From Nocardioides eburneiflavus (GTDB lineage Bacteria; Actinomycetota; Actinomycetes; Propionibacteriales; Nocardioidaceae): 64,000 nucleotides of DNA. Location of the stretch: contig NZ_SRRO01000001.1 of the NCBI RefSeq assembly GCF_004785795.1, positions 2,046,001-2,110,000 of the forward strand, given 5' to 3'. Positions 1 through 9,900 of the stretch are shown here, in pieces. The notes under the pieces were generated by a model. That model searched no databases and was not told the DNA's origin. It was given only the letters and a program-made list of their open reading frames with translations. The position numbers were made by a program, and so were the translations under genes. Position 1 is the first letter of the stretch, and the number at the start of each line of letters is the position of its first letter.

Positions 1-576
1 CATCGTGCCGAGGTAGGCCGCGCACCACAGGCGTACGGGCCCGAGGTCGGTGGAGCTGGGGTAGACGAGCTCCAGCCACACGAAGGAGAACAGCCCGGCC
101 GCCGCCGGCCAGTAGCCCAGGCGCGCGGGGTAGGCGTACAGGCCCTCGCCCTCGGGGACACCGGAGACCTTGGCGAACAGCATGCTGATCGTGCGCGCCG
201 GGCTGATCGCCCGGAACACCGGTCCCAGCAGCAGGGACGCGGGCACCAGGCCGACCCAGAGCAGCACGTAGAACGTGCCGAGGAACGGATTGATCAGGGT
301 GTCCTGGCCGAAGACCGCGGCGGCGCCCACGTAGAGGAAGAACGCCATGCCCAGCACGCGCGCGGCCACGGCCAGCGCGGTCGAGGAGACCAACCGGTCC
401 AGCCACTGCGGCGCCGGGCGCCCGCTGGTGGCGGGGTCGTAGCGCGGCTCGCGCCAGGCGACGGCCAGCACGGTGAAGGAGATGACCAGCGCGGCGACCG
501 CGCCGGCGATGGCGAGCTCGGAGGGGATCGGCAGGTCCTTGGCGCCGCCGAGGCCGTGCGCCGAGATCGAGCCCAC
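1..576 (-). CDS. Partial polytopic membrane protein, unknown function
   Basis: The frame is open to the left edge, so only the N-terminal 192 residues are present. I read a GTG start at 576, three bases after the stop of the upstream lipoprotein gene on the same strand; the pair is probably co-transcribed. The visible part holds about four hydrophobic segments (roughly residues 20-42, 67-93, 102-126 and 152-172) separated by short Arg- and Pro-containing loops. No catalytic motif is seen. The neighbour encodes a cupredoxin-like lipoprotein, so a role in an envelope or metal-related process is possible but unproven. Confidence 0.7.
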   Translation of the reverse strand, partial: MGSISAHGLGGAKDLPIPSELAIAGAVAALVISFTVLAVAWREPRYDPATSGRPAPQWLDRLVSSTALAVAARVLGMAFFLYVGAAAVFGQDTLINPFLGTFYVLLWVGLVPASLLLGPVFRAISPARTISMLFAKVSGVPEGEGLYAYPARLGYWPAAAGLFSFVWLELVYPSSTDLGPVRLWCAAYLGTM

Positions 577-578
577 GC

Positions 579-1034
579 TCAGCGGACCTCGAGCTGGAGG
601 AGGACGAGGTCGGGGTCGTGGCTCTCGACCTCGACGACGCCGGGCCGGTCGATCGTGATCTCGTGCTTGGAGGTGCCCTCGCCATAGGCGATGTCCTGCT
701 CGGGTGTGCTGTGGACGTGGAGCTCGCCGGCCTCGTCCGCGTCGATGGTCAGCACGAGAGTCTGGTCGACCGCGAGCTCGACGCGCTCGCCGTTGGGGGT
801 GAAGCTGTCGCCCTCGCGGGTCACCGTGATCGTCGCGAGCTCGTCCGTGGGCTCCTCCGTGGGCTCCTCAGTGGGCTCCTCGGTGGAGTCGGCCGAGGAG
901 TCGTCGGGAGTGGCCGCGGAGGTGCTCTCCGCCGGTTCGGGGTCGTCACTGCCCCCGCACGCGGCGAGCCCCGCGGAGAGCACGAGGACCACGGAGGCCA
1001 AGGGGGCAAGACGCGCGGGACCGCGACCGGACAC
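579..1034 (-). CDS. Secreted lipoprotein with cupredoxin-like C-terminal domain
   Basis: This is a 151-residue protein starting at GTG 1034, with AAGGAG eight bases upstream. The N-terminus has a basic stretch, a hydrophobic core and a lipobox ending LSAGLAAC, so it should be lipidated on the outer face of the membrane. A Ser/Thr/Glu/Pro-rich linker with repeated TEEP units (about residues 35-63) leads to a compact beta-rich domain. That domain contains EAGELHVHS and VEVESHDPDLVLLQLEVR, typical of cupredoxin-fold proteins. A full copper ligand set is not obvious, so metal binding is uncertain. It is followed at 3 bp by a membrane protein gene and diverges from the acyltransferase at 1145. Confidence 0.8.
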   Translation of the reverse strand: MSGRGPARLAPLASVVLVLSAGLAACGGSDDPEPAESTSAATPDDSSADSTEEPTEEPTEEPTDELATITVTREGDSFTPNGERVELAVDQTLVLTIDADEAGELHVHSTPEQDIAYGEGTSKHEITIDRPGVVEVESHDPDLVLLQLEVR

Positions 1035-1144
1035 AGACTTTCTCCTTCAACCGCTCGATGAGTGACGGTGGCCACCGCGTGGTGTGCCACAGGCTCTGTC
1101 AGAATCCCATGCGGACCTAGTGCGAGCGACGAAGGGGCAACCAG

Positions 1145-2614
1145 ATGAGCGAGCGGCTGCGGCCGCGGGACCTGGCCATCCTGGCCGCCGAGTCCCCCAC
1201 GACGCCCATGCACAACGCCACGGTGGAGATCTTCGACCCCGGCACGTCCGGCTTCGACCACGACCGGCTCGTGCAGCTGATCGCCGACCGGATCGCCTTC
1301 GTCCCGCGCTACCGCCAGCGCCTCCAGCTCGTCCCGGGGCGGCTGGCCAACCCGGCCTGGGTGGACGACGAGAACTTCGACCTCGGCTACCACGTACGCC
1401 GCTCGGCGCTGCCGCGTCCCGGCTCGATGGACCAGCTGCGCGAGCTCGTCGCCCGCATCGCGTCCCGCCCGCTCGACCGCAGCCGTCCGCTGTGGGAGTG
1501 CTACTTCGTCGAGGGCCTCGAGCACGGCCACGTCGCCCTGCTCGCCAAGAGCCACCAGATCCTCGTCGACGGCCGCGAGACCGTCGACATCGGCCAGGTG
1601 CTGCTCGACACCTCCGCCGACCGGTCCACGCTGGGCCACGACGACGACTGGCGGCCCCGGCGCACGGCCGGCCCGGTCGCGGCCGCGCTGAACGCGGTCA
1701 CCGACAGCCTCGAGCGCCCGAGCACGGTCTGGATGACCACCCGCGCCAACGCCGAGGCGCTGGGCCGGCGCGCAACCGCCTCGAGCGCCCGGGTCGCCGA
1801 GGTCGCCCACGCGCTCTCGGGTCGAGGTCCGGTGCACTCCACGCCCGTGCACCGCAAGCTCTCGCAGCAGCGCCGCTTCGTCACCGTGCACACCGAGTTG
1901 GCCGACTACCGCGCGATCCGCGAGGTCCACGGCGGCACCGTCAACGACGTCATCCTCGCCACGCTCGCCGGCGGCCTTCGGGGCTGGCTGATGACGCGGG
2001 CGGAGTCGATGGCCGGGCTGAAGGCCATCAAGGCGTTCGTGCCGATGTCGGTCATCGACGACGAGCTCGAGGCGACCTCGCTCGGCAGCCAGGTCACCGG
2101 CCACCTGGTCAACCTGCCGATCAGCGAGCCCAGCCCGGTCGTACGCCTGCACCAGGTCAGCTACGACCTCAAGGCGCACCGCGACAACGGTCGCAACGTG
2201 TCGGCCCGGCGGCTCGCCGGCATCGCGGGCTTCGCGCCGACCACGTTCCACGCCCTGGGCTCCCGGCTCGCCGCAGCCGAGCTGCGCCACGGCTTCCATC
2301 TCTCGATCACCAACGTGCCGGGACCGCAGTTCCCGCTGTACGCCGACGGCGCGCGGATGCTGGAGTCCTACCCGGTCCACCCGCTGCTGCCCGACCACCC
2401 GCTCGCCATCGGGGTGACGTCCTACGACGGCGGCGTGTTCTACGGCATCACCGCCGACCGCGACGCCGTGCCCGACGCCGACACCATCGGCCAGTGCGTC
2501 CTGGAGTCGCTCGAGGAGCTGAAGGACTCCGCGTCCGACACCCGGCCGCGCGCCCCGCGCGGTCGCAAGGGCGCAGGGACCCGGGCCAGGACCCAGAAGG
2601 CAGGCCGCAGGTGA
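1145..2614 (+). CDS. WS/DGAT-family O-acyltransferase with altered active-site motif
   Basis: At 489 residues this has the usual length of bacterial wax ester synthase/diacylglycerol acyltransferases, which transfer acyl groups from acyl-CoA to alcohols or diacylglycerol. Family landmarks are present: TPMHNATVEIFDP near the start, GTVNDVILATLAGGLR in the middle, and SITNVPGPQFPLYADG with SYDGGVFYGITADRD near the end. The catalytic HHxxxDG motif reads HQILVDG (about residues 137-143). Gln therefore replaces the second His, which acts as the general base in this fold. The protein may be a non-catalytic or differently acting relative. The basic C-terminal tail is low complexity. The next gene overlaps its stop by GTGA. 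Confidence 0.88.
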   Translation: MSERLRPRDLAILAAESPTTPMHNATVEIFDPGTSGFDHDRLVQLIADRIAFVPRYRQRLQLVPGRLANPAWVDDENFDLGYHVRRSALPRPGSMDQLRELVARIASRPLDRSRPLWECYFVEGLEHGHVALLAKSHQILVDGRETVDIGQVLLDTSADRSTLGHDDDWRPRRTAGPVAAALNAVTDSLERPSTVWMTTRANAEALGRRATASSARVAEVAHALSGRGPVHSTPVHRKLSQQRRFVTVHTELADYRAIREVHGGTVNDVILATLAGGLRGWLMTRAESMAGLKAIKAFVPMSVIDDELEATSLGSQVTGHLVNLPISEPSPVVRLHQVSYDLKAHRDNGRNVSARRLAGIAGFAPTTFHALGSRLAAAELRHGFHLSITNVPGPQFPLYADGARMLESYPVHPLLPDHPLAIGVTSYDGGVFYGITADRDAVPDADTIGQCVLESLEELKDSASDTRPRAPRGRKGAGTRARTQKAGRR

Positions 2615-2961
2615 CCCGGCGCTACGTCCCGTCCACACTGCCCCGTCTGGCCGACGACTGGGAGGCCGACGGCCCGCGGCTGGTGGACGTCGACGTCGTC
2701 GTCGCTGCCGACGACGGCGAGGAGAGCGAGTACGACGCGCTGATGACAGCCGCGGACGCCTCCGCCGCGCTCGTGGCCGGGCTCCCGGACGGCCGGCGGC
2801 GCCGGGTCGTCGTGGTCGTCGAGACGGCCGACGTCGCCGTGCCCGCGACGTGGCGCGACGTGGTCGCGGTGCACGTGGACAGCGACGACGACACGGACCC
2901 CGACGAGGACCTCGCGTGGTGGGCGACGCAGGAGGTCGCCGACCTCCTCGCCTCCCCCTGA
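2611..2961 (+). CDS. DUF6912-type small protein
   Basis: This 116-residue acidic protein is translationally coupled to the acyltransferase (GTGA overlap at 2611). It begins VTRRYVPSTLPRLADDW and has a conserved-looking middle SEYDALMTAADASAALV followed by a Val-rich strand. That pattern fits the uncharacterised actinobacterial family I know as DUF6912. There are no membrane segments or catalytic motifs, so a cytoplasmic location is likely. The family name is from memory and was not checked by search. Confidence 0.75.
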   Translation: MTRRYVPSTLPRLADDWEADGPRLVDVDVVVAADDGEESEYDALMTAADASAALVAGLPDGRRRRVVVVVETADVAVPATWRDVVAVHVDSDDDTDPDEDLAWWATQEVADLLASP

Positions 2962-3005
2962 CCGCTGCTTTGAGGCCCGCGGCCGTCTCTGACACGATCA
3001 GTCGC

Positions 3006-4634
3006 ATGGACGCGATCACCTTTCCTCCGGCTCCCACCAACGAGCCGAACCTGACCTACGCCCCCGGCAGCCCGGAGCGGGAGACCCTCGTCGCCGAGCT
3101 GGCCCGGCTGGAGAAGAAGCAGCAGTCGTTCCGGGCCGTGATCGGCGGCAAGCGACGCAACGGCGGTGGCGCGGAGATCAAGGTCGTCCAGCCCCACGAC
3201 CACGCGCACGTGCTCGGCACGCTGAAGAACTCGACGACCAAGGACGCCGAGGCCGCGGTCAAGGCCGCCAACGACGCCGCGCCTGCGTGGCGGGCGATGC
3301 CGTTCGACGAGCGCTGCGCGATCCTCCTCAAGGCCGCCGACCTGCTGGCCGGTCCGTGGCGCCAGACCCTCAACGCCGCGACGATGCTCGGGCAGTCCAA
3401 GACGGCGTTCCAGGCCGAGATCGACGCGGCGTGCGAGCTGATCGACTTCTGGCGGTTCAACGTCCACTACGCCAAGCAGATCCTCACCGACCAGCCGATC
3501 GCCAACAGCCCCGGCATCTGGAACCGCACCGACCACCGCCCGCTCGAGGGCTTCGTCTACGCGATCACGCCGTTCAACTTCACCGCGATCGCCGGCAACC
3601 TGCCCACCGCGCCCGCGCTGATGGGCAACACCGTGATCTGGAAGCCGTCCCCGACCCAGCAGCTGGCAGCGTCGCTGACGATGGAGCTGCTCGAGGAGGC
3701 CGGGATGCCGCCCGGCGTCATCAACATGCTGCCCGGCGACGGACTCGACGTCTCGAAGGTCGCCCTGGCGCACCGCGACCTCGCCGGCATCCACTTCACC
3801 GGGTCGACCCCGACCTTCCAGCGCCTGTGGCGCACGGTCGGGGAGAACATCTCCGGCTACCGCTCCTACCCGCGCATCGTGGGCGAGACCGGCGGCAAGG
3901 ACTTCATCGTCGCCCACCCGAGCGCCGACCCCGACGTGCTGCGCGTGGCGATGATCCGCGGTGCCTTCGAGTTCCAGGGCCAGAAGTGCTCGGCCGCCTC
4001 CCGGGCCTACGTCCCGCGCTCGGTGTGGAACAAGATCAAGGACCAGCTGATCGCCGACACCGAGGCACTCGCCATGGGCGACGTGACCGACCTGACCAAC
4101 TTCATGGGCGCCGTCATCGACGACCGCGCGTTCGCCAAGCACAAGGCCGCGATCGCCCGGGCCAAGCGCCAGAAGCACCTCACGGTCCTCGCCGGCGGGC
4201 AGGTCGACGACTCGGTCGGCTATTTCGTCCGTCCCACCATCGTGGAGTCGACCGACCCGACCGACCAGATGTTCTCCGACGAGTACTTCGGCCCGATCCT
4301 CGCGGTCCACGTCTACGACGACGACCGCTTCGAGAGGGTCGTCGAGCAGATGGAGTCGTTCGCCCCGTACGCCCTGACCGGCGCGATCATCGCCCAGGAC
4401 CGTGCTGCCATCGCGTGGGCCCGCAAGGCCCTGCGCTTCGCGGCCGGCAACTTCTACATCAACGACAAGCCCACCGGCGCCGTCGTCGGCCAGCAGCCCT
4501 TCGGCGGTGGCCGCGCGTCGGGCACCAACGACAAGGCGGGCGCCGCGGTCAACCTGCTGCGCTGGACGTCGCCGCGCTCGATCAAGGAGACGTTCGTCCC
4601 GCCCACGGACCACCGCTACCCGCACCAGGGCTGA
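3006..4634 (+). CDS. pruA: L-glutamate gamma-semialdehyde (P5C) dehydrogenase
   Basis: The product oxidises glutamate-gamma-semialdehyde (from proline or arginine) to glutamate with NAD+. At 542 residues it matches the actinobacterial/mitochondrial P5C dehydrogenase class. Aldehyde dehydrogenase hallmarks are intact: the catalytic Cys in FQGQKCSAASRAY (about residue 328), the general base Glu in IVGETGGKDF (about 294), and the nucleotide-binding NFTAIAGNLPTAPALMGNT region. ATG 3006 is chosen because upstream in-frame sequence is Arg-rich and not family-like. No proline dehydrogenase gene lies beside it here. The NAD-glutamate dehydrogenase 2.3 kb downstream could take the glutamate on to 2-oxoglutarate. 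Confidence 0.96.
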   Translation: MDAITFPPAPTNEPNLTYAPGSPERETLVAELARLEKKQQSFRAVIGGKRRNGGGAEIKVVQPHDHAHVLGTLKNSTTKDAEAAVKAANDAAPAWRAMPFDERCAILLKAADLLAGPWRQTLNAATMLGQSKTAFQAEIDAACELIDFWRFNVHYAKQILTDQPIANSPGIWNRTDHRPLEGFVYAITPFNFTAIAGNLPTAPALMGNTVIWKPSPTQQLAASLTMELLEEAGMPPGVINMLPGDGLDVSKVALAHRDLAGIHFTGSTPTFQRLWRTVGENISGYRSYPRIVGETGGKDFIVAHPSADPDVLRVAMIRGAFEFQGQKCSAASRAYVPRSVWNKIKDQLIADTEALAMGDVTDLTNFMGAVIDDRAFAKHKAAIARAKRQKHLTVLAGGQVDDSVGYFVRPTIVESTDPTDQMFSDEYFGPILAVHVYDDDRFERVVEQMESFAPYALTGAIIAQDRAAIAWARKALRFAAGNFYINDKPTGAVVGQQPFGGGRASGTNDKAGAAVNLLRWTSPRSIKETFVPPTDHRYPHQG

Positions 4635-4663
4635 CGGACCGCCCCGGCAGCACGTGGGGGAGG

Positions 4664-4858
4664 ATGTGGGGTGTGAGCGCCCCCGTCCTCCCCCTCGTCA
4701 CGTCGTGGCACCTGGGCGCGCTGCACCCCTTCGAGCAGGCGCTGACCCTGCTGCTCGCCTTCGGGCCGTTCGTCGTGCTCGGGCTCGTGGTGCGGCGGCG
4801 CAGGCGCGAGGACGATCGTGAGGCCCGCGAGGACGAGCGCGTCCCTCAGGGCGACTGA
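4664..4858 (+). CDS. Small single-pass membrane protein
   Basis: This short frame (64 residues from ATG 4664, or 61 from GTG 4673, which has a better-spaced GGGGAGG) encodes one hydrophobic segment, ALTLLLAFGPFVVLGLVV. An Arg/Asp/Glu-rich tail follows. Short proteins with one helix and a charged cytoplasmic tail are common downstream of metabolic genes in this group. The end overlaps the convergent TetR gene by 13 bp. Function is unknown. Confidence 0.6.
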   Translation: MWGVSAPVLPLVTSWHLGALHPFEQALTLLLAFGPFVVLGLVVRRRRREDDREAREDERVPQGD

Positions 4859-5529
4859 GCGACACGCTGGGCCTCGAGCCCGTCGAGCAGCAGGTCCAGG
4901 GTGAACTCGAACTCCGCCCGGCTGTCGCACCACCCGAGGACGTCGCCGTCGGCGGCGTGGAGCTCCGCCGCGACCATGGCCGTGACGTGGGGGAGTGCGT
5001 GCGCCATCGCTGCGAGCTCGTCGGCCGAGGCGTCCTCGTCCCCCTCGGCGCCCGGCGCGAACAGCTCCTGCACGAAGCCGAGCACCATGCTGCCCAGCGC
5101 GTGCAGCGCGCGGTGCCCCAGGTGGTAGGAGAACCCGGCCTCGATCATCGCCGCCAGCACTGCCTCGAAGTGGGCGAACACCGACGGCGGGACGGACGTC
5201 CGGGTCAGCAGCACCGCCGGACCCCACGGGTGTCGCTCCATCACCTCGCGTGCCGCCAGGCACCGCCGTCGTACGCCGTCGCGCCACTCCTCTCCGGCGG
5301 GGAGGTCCGAGGTGGCCTCCGCGACCTCGGCCATCAGACGCTCCACGAGCCCGTCGAGCAGCGCCTCCTTGCCGCGCAGGTGGTGGTAGAGCGACATCGC
5401 CTCGACCCCGAGGTCGTCGGCGAGTGCCCGCATCGTGAGGCCGTCGAGGCCGGAGGCGTCGGCCCGGGCGACAGCGGCGAGGAGCACGCGCTCGCGGCTG
5501 AGGGTCGGGGGTCTGCCGCGAGCTGCCAC
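4846..5529 (-). CDS. TetR-family repressor
   Basis: The 227-residue protein has an N-terminal helix-turn-helix (about residues 10-55, LTMRALADDLGVEAMSLYHH) and a C-terminal region resembling the tetracycline-repressor ligand domain. It starts at GTG 5529 and is divergent from the DUF4386 membrane protein gene. Two 17-bp palindromes in the intergenic region are its probable operators, implying autoregulation plus control of the neighbour. The inducing ligand is unknown. Confidence 0.92.
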   Translation of the reverse strand: MAARGRPPTLSRERVLLAAVARADASGLDGLTMRALADDLGVEAMSLYHHLRGKEALLDGLVERLMAEVAEATSDLPAGEEWRDGVRRRCLAAREVMERHPWGPAVLLTRTSVPPSVFAHFEAVLAAMIEAGFSYHLGHRALHALGSMVLGFVQELFAPGAEGDEDASADELAAMAHALPHVTAMVAAELHAADGDVLGWCDSRAEFEFTLDLLLDGLEAQRVAQSP

Positions 5530-5602
5530 GTGGTCTCCGGTCTCGTCGTCGGGGCGGGTCCGACCCGGCCCAGGGTGTTGCGCCCGGCGGGCGTACGTGC
5601 TT

Positions 5603-5637
5603 TTCTTACCACGTAAGAAATTCTTACTGCGTAAGAA
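5603..5637. promoter_or_regulatory. Double TetR operator
   Basis: Two perfect 17-bp palindromes lie one base apart: TTCTTACCACGTAAGAA (5603-5619) and TTCTTACTGCGTAAGAA (5621-5637). Only the three central bases differ, and the centres are 18 bp apart. The AT-rich block ends 11 bp before the DUF4386 start and sits 74 bp from the TetR start. Two repressor dimers could bind side by side and close both promoters. Confidence 0.85.
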
Positions 5638-5648
5638 AATGGAGCGCC

Positions 5649-6359
5649 ATGTCCACCGCCCACGCCACCGCCCAGCCTTCGAGCCGCCCGAAGGCTCCGT
5701 CCGCCCTCGACCACGCCTCGGCGCGTACGACGGGCGCGTTCTACCTGGCGCTCGCCGTGGCCGGCGGCCTCGGCTTCCTCGTCGTACGCCCGATGCTGGC
5801 CGACGCGGACCCGCTGACGACCCTCACCCAGCTGCGTGAGCGGGAGATACTGGCGCGGACCCTGATCGGGCTCGAGATGGCCCTCGTGGCCTTCCAGGTC
5901 CTTGCCGCCCTGTGGTTCTTCCGGCTGTTCCGCGCAGTGGACGCCTTCGCGGCGGGCGCGATCGCCGTCCTCGGCGTGCTCAACGCAGTGGCGATCATGG
6001 GCAGCGCGGCCGCGACCGCGACGTCGCTCGAGGCAGCACTCGGCACCGCCGGCGGGGACGCCGGGTCGCCGCAGCTGCTGCTCGCGCTCAGCGAGCACTT
6101 CTGGGGCGTGGGCAACCTGTTCTTCGGCCTGTGGCTGGTGCCGATGGGCGTGTGCGTCCTGCGCTCGGGGACGATGCCGCGCCTGCTGGGGCGGTTGCTC
6201 GTGGTCGGCGGCGCGGGCTACGTGCTCAGCGGCTTCGTCACCTACCTGTGGCCCGACGCCTCCGTCGTGCCGGAGCTCCTCGTCGTGCCCGCAACCGTCG
6301 GCGAGGTGTGGATCCTCGGCTACCTGCTCGTCCGGGGCGCCGGACGCGTCAGCGGCTGA
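5649..6359 (+). CDS. DUF4386-family membrane protein
   Basis: At 236 residues with six or so hydrophobic helices, it matches the DUF4386 family. Recognisable segments are TTGAFYLALAVAGGLGFLVV, the RTLIGLEMALVAFQVLAALW pair and SEHFWGVGNLFFGLWLVPMG. It is probably an integral inner-membrane protein; family function is unknown. It sits under the divergent TetR repressor through the tandem operators, so it is likely induced by a small ligand and may be part of an efflux or stress response. The 3' end overlaps the convergent DUF2505 gene by 11 bp. Confidence 0.88.
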   Translation: MSTAHATAQPSSRPKAPSALDHASARTTGAFYLALAVAGGLGFLVVRPMLADADPLTTLTQLREREILARTLIGLEMALVAFQVLAALWFFRLFRAVDAFAAGAIAVLGVLNAVAIMGSAAATATSLEAALGTAGGDAGSPQLLLALSEHFWGVGNLFFGLWLVPMGVCVLRSGTMPRLLGRLLVVGGAGYVLSGFVTYLWPDASVVPELLVVPATVGEVWILGYLLVRGAGRVSG

Positions 6360-6819
6360 GCCACTCCACGCCGACGCGGTGCTCGATGTCGAGCGCCTCG
6401 GAGAACAGCCCGGCGATGAGGCCCTCGATCTTCCCGCCGACGAGCGGGATGCGGACAGTGAGGTCGAGGTCGACGACCTCGGTGGTCGTCCCCCCGGACT
6501 CCACGAGCCGCATCGTGCCGACCGCCTCGCCGGGCTTGCCGGGGATGGCGAGCTCGACGTCGCAGGAGGTGGGGGAGGTCCACGTCTCGCGCTGCACGAT
6601 GGTGATCTCGTCGCCGACGAACTTCCTGGCGAAGGACGGCAGGTCGTCGCCGGAGCGCACCTGCTCGATGGTCACCAGGTCGCCGTCGATGCTGGCGGAG
6701 CCCCGCAGCACCTTCTGACGCTCGAGCACCTCCTCGCGGAACGCGACGTCGTCGAGCATGGCGGCCACGGCCTCTGCCGGGGCGTCGTACGTCATCTGCT
6801 TCGCGAGCTTCGTGCTCAT
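6349..6819 (-). CDS. DUF2505-family protein
   Basis: The 156-residue protein has the layout of the START/SRPBCC-like DUF2505 family of actinobacteria. It starts MSTKLAKQMTYDAPAEAV, continues with SFARKFVGDEITIVQRETW and ends VPLVGGKIEGLIAGLF(S)EAL. Such folds bind hydrophobic ligands, but no function is established. ATG 6819 is preferred over GTG 6828 because it begins the family-like sequence. It is divergent from gdh and convergent with the DUF4386 gene. Confidence 0.82.
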   Translation of the reverse strand: MSTKLAKQMTYDAPAEAVAAMLDDVAFREEVLERQKVLRGSASIDGDLVTIEQVRSGDDLPSFARKFVGDEITIVQRETWTSPTSCDVELAIPGKPGEAVGTMRLVESGGTTTEVVDLDLTVRIPLVGGKIEGLIAGLFSEALDIEHRVGVEWLSR

Positions 6820-6956
6820 GGTGACCACCGCATCCTGTGTCGTCGTCGTGCATCGGCGAGGACCCGGACGGCGGTCCGGACCAGGGGCCCATCATCGCCC
6901 AGGACCGGGCCTGGCGCGCCAGCAGGACCCCGTGTCGCGGTGGTCACACATGGGTC

Positions 6957-6962
6957 TAGGGT
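6957..6962 (+). promoter_or_regulatory. Leaderless -10 element of gdh
   Basis: TAGGGT lies exactly six bases before the GTG start of the glutamate dehydrogenase gene. That is the TANNNT spacing typical of leaderless actinobacterial transcripts. Four other genes in the window show the same six-base spacing. Confidence 0.55.
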
Positions 6963-6968
6963 CGGAGC

Positions 6969-9900
6969 GTGGCGACGCCTGACGACACCAAGGACCGACA
7001 GCTCGACGCAGCGACGGAGGCCCGTCCCGAGTGGGGAGACCTGCTGCGCGCCTACTACCGGCACGTGGCACCGGAGGACATGGCCGAGCGGTCCCCGGAG
7101 GACCTGCTCGGCGCCGTGGCATCGCATCGCGAGCTCGCGTCGTCGCGCCCGCAGGGCACGGCCGTCGTACGGGTCGTGACGCCCACGATCGCCGACGCCG
7201 GCTGGTCGGCATCGGGACGCTCCGTGGTCGAGGTCGTCACCGACGACATGCCCTTCCTCGTCGACTCGGTGACCATGGAGCTCAACCGCCTCGGCCACAC
7301 TGTGCACGCCGTGATCCACCCGCAGTTCCACGTCGAGCGCGACATCACCGGCGAGCTCCAGCACGTCCACGCCCAGGAGCCGCAGGCCGGCTCCCGCGAC
7401 GGTGCCGAGTCGTGGATGCACGTCGAGGTCGACCGCACCGACGACGACGAGGACGCCGAGATCACCGAGGGCCTGCAGCGGGTGCTGCGGGACGTGCGCG
7501 AGTCCGTCGAGGACTGGCAGAAGATGCACGCCCAGGCGCTCGCGGTGGTCGCCGAGCTCGACCAGGACCCGCCGCCGCTGCCGGCCGAGGAGCTGCGGCA
7601 GGGCCGCGACTTCCTCACCTGGCTCGCCGACGACCACTTCACGTTCCTCGGCTACCGCGAGTACCTGCTCGAGGCGGAGGTGGGCGCCCCGGAGGAGTGC
7701 GGGCTGCGTGCGGTCCCCGGCTCCGGCCTCGGCATCCTGCGCCACGACCAGGACCTGTCGGCCTCGTTCGCCAAGCTGCCGCCGCTCGTCAAGACCAAGG
7801 CCCGTGAGAAGAAGCTCCTCGTGCTGGCCAAGGCCAACTCGCGCGCCACGGTGCACCGCCCGGCCTACCTCGACTACGTCGGGGTGAAGACATTCGGGCC
7901 CGACGGCGAGGTCGTCGGCGAGCGCCGGTTCCTCGGCCTGTTCTCCAGCGCCGCCTACACCGAGTCCGTGACCCGCATCCCGGTGCTGCGGGAGAAGGTC
8001 ACCGAGGTGATGCGCCACGCCGGGTTCGACCCGCGCAGCCACGCCGGCAAGGCCCTCATGGACACGCTGGAGAACTATCCCCGCGACGAGCTGTTCCACA
8101 CCTCGCCCGACGAGCTCGCCCCGGTCGCGCAGGACGTGATGAGCGCCCGCGAGCGGCGCCAGCTTCGCGCGTTCGTGCGCCGCGACACCTACGGCCGCTA
8201 CGTCTCGGTCCTCGTCTACCTGCCCCGCGATCGCTACAGCACCGCCGTGCGCGAGCGGTTCTCCGACATCCTGCGCGACCGGCTCGGTGGCGAGCACGTC
8301 GAGTTCACCGCCCGGGTCAACGAGTCCACGACCGCCAGCGTGCACTTCGTGGTGCACCCGCCCAAGGGCGAGCAGGTCCCCGACATCGACGTCCCCGACC
8401 TCGAGCGCCGCCTGATGGAGGCGTCCCGCTCCTGGCGCGACGACTTCATGGCCGCGGTCGTCAGCGAGTACGGCGTGGACCGCGGCTCGCAGCTGGCGCG
8501 CGCGTGGGCCGACGCCTTCCCGGAGGCCTACAAGGAGGACTTCGACCCCTCGCGCGGATCGGCCGACCTCGGCCGGATCGAGGCGATCGAGGGCGACGAG
8601 GGCATCGACCTCGCTCTCTTCGACCAGGACGAGCAGACCTACCGCCGGGGCGAGTCGCGGCTCAAGGTGTTCCGGGTCGGGGAGCCGCTGTCGTTGAGCG
8701 CGGTGCTCCCGATGCTCACGTCGATGGGTGTCGAGGTCGTCGACGAGCGCCCCTACGAGCTCGCCGGCCTGGGCCGGCCGACCTACATCTACGAGTTCGG
8801 CCTGCGGCACGGCCGGGCGCTGTCGTCCCGGGAGCGGACCCTGTTCGCCGAGGCGCTGCGGGCGGTGTGGGACGGCTACAACGAGATCGACGGCTTCAAC
8901 CAGCTCGTGCTCGCCGCGGGCCTCACCTGGCGGCAGGCGACGGTGCTGCGGGCGTACGCCAAGTACGCCCGCCAGGGCGGCTCGCCGTTCGCGCTCGACT
9001 ACATCGAGGAGGCGCTGCGCAGCAACGTCGACATCACCCGGCTGCTCGTCGAGCTGTTCGAGTCGCGCTTCGACCCCGGTCGCGGCGACCGCACGCTCGA
9101 GCACGATGCGGAGGCCCGCGTGGCCAAGGTCGAGGCCATCGAGGAGCGGCTCGCACGCGCCCTCGACGAGGTGGTCAGCCTCGACCACGACCGCATCCTG
9201 CGCTCCTACCGCACGCTGGTCCGGGCGACGCTGCGCACCAACTTCTTCCAGAAACGCACCTCTGACGACGAGCTGCACCCCGCGGAGCCGTATCACAACT
9301 ACATCTCCTTCAAGCTCGAGCCGTCGGCGATCCCCGACCTGCCCGAGCCGCGCCCGCGCTTCGAGATCTTCGTCTACAGCCCGCGCGTCGAGGGCTCGCA
9401 CCTCCGCTTCGGCGCCGTCGCGCGTGGCGGCCTGCGCTGGTCGGACCGGCGCGACGACTTCCGCACCGAGGTGCTCGGCCTGGTCAAGGCACAGATGGTC
9501 AAGAACACCGTCATCGTGCCGGTCGGCGCGAAGGGCGCCTTCTTCTGCAAGCAGCTGCCCGACCCCTCCGACCGTGACGCGTGGCTGGCCGAGGGCGTGG
9601 CCTGCTACAAGACCTTCATCTCCGGCCTGCTCGACATCACCGACAACCTCGTCGGCGGCGAGAACGTGCCTCCGCGCGACGTCGTGCGCCACGACGGCGA
9701 CGACTCCTACCTCGTGGTGGCGGCCGACAAGGGCACGGCGACCTTCAGCGACATCGCCAACGGCGTGGCGAAGGACTACGGCTTCTGGCTCGGCGACGCC
9801 TTCGCCTCCGGCGGCTCGGTGGGCTACGACCACAAGGCGATGGGCATCACCGCCAAGGGCGCCTGGGTCTCGGTGCAGCGGCACTTCCGCGAGATGGGCG

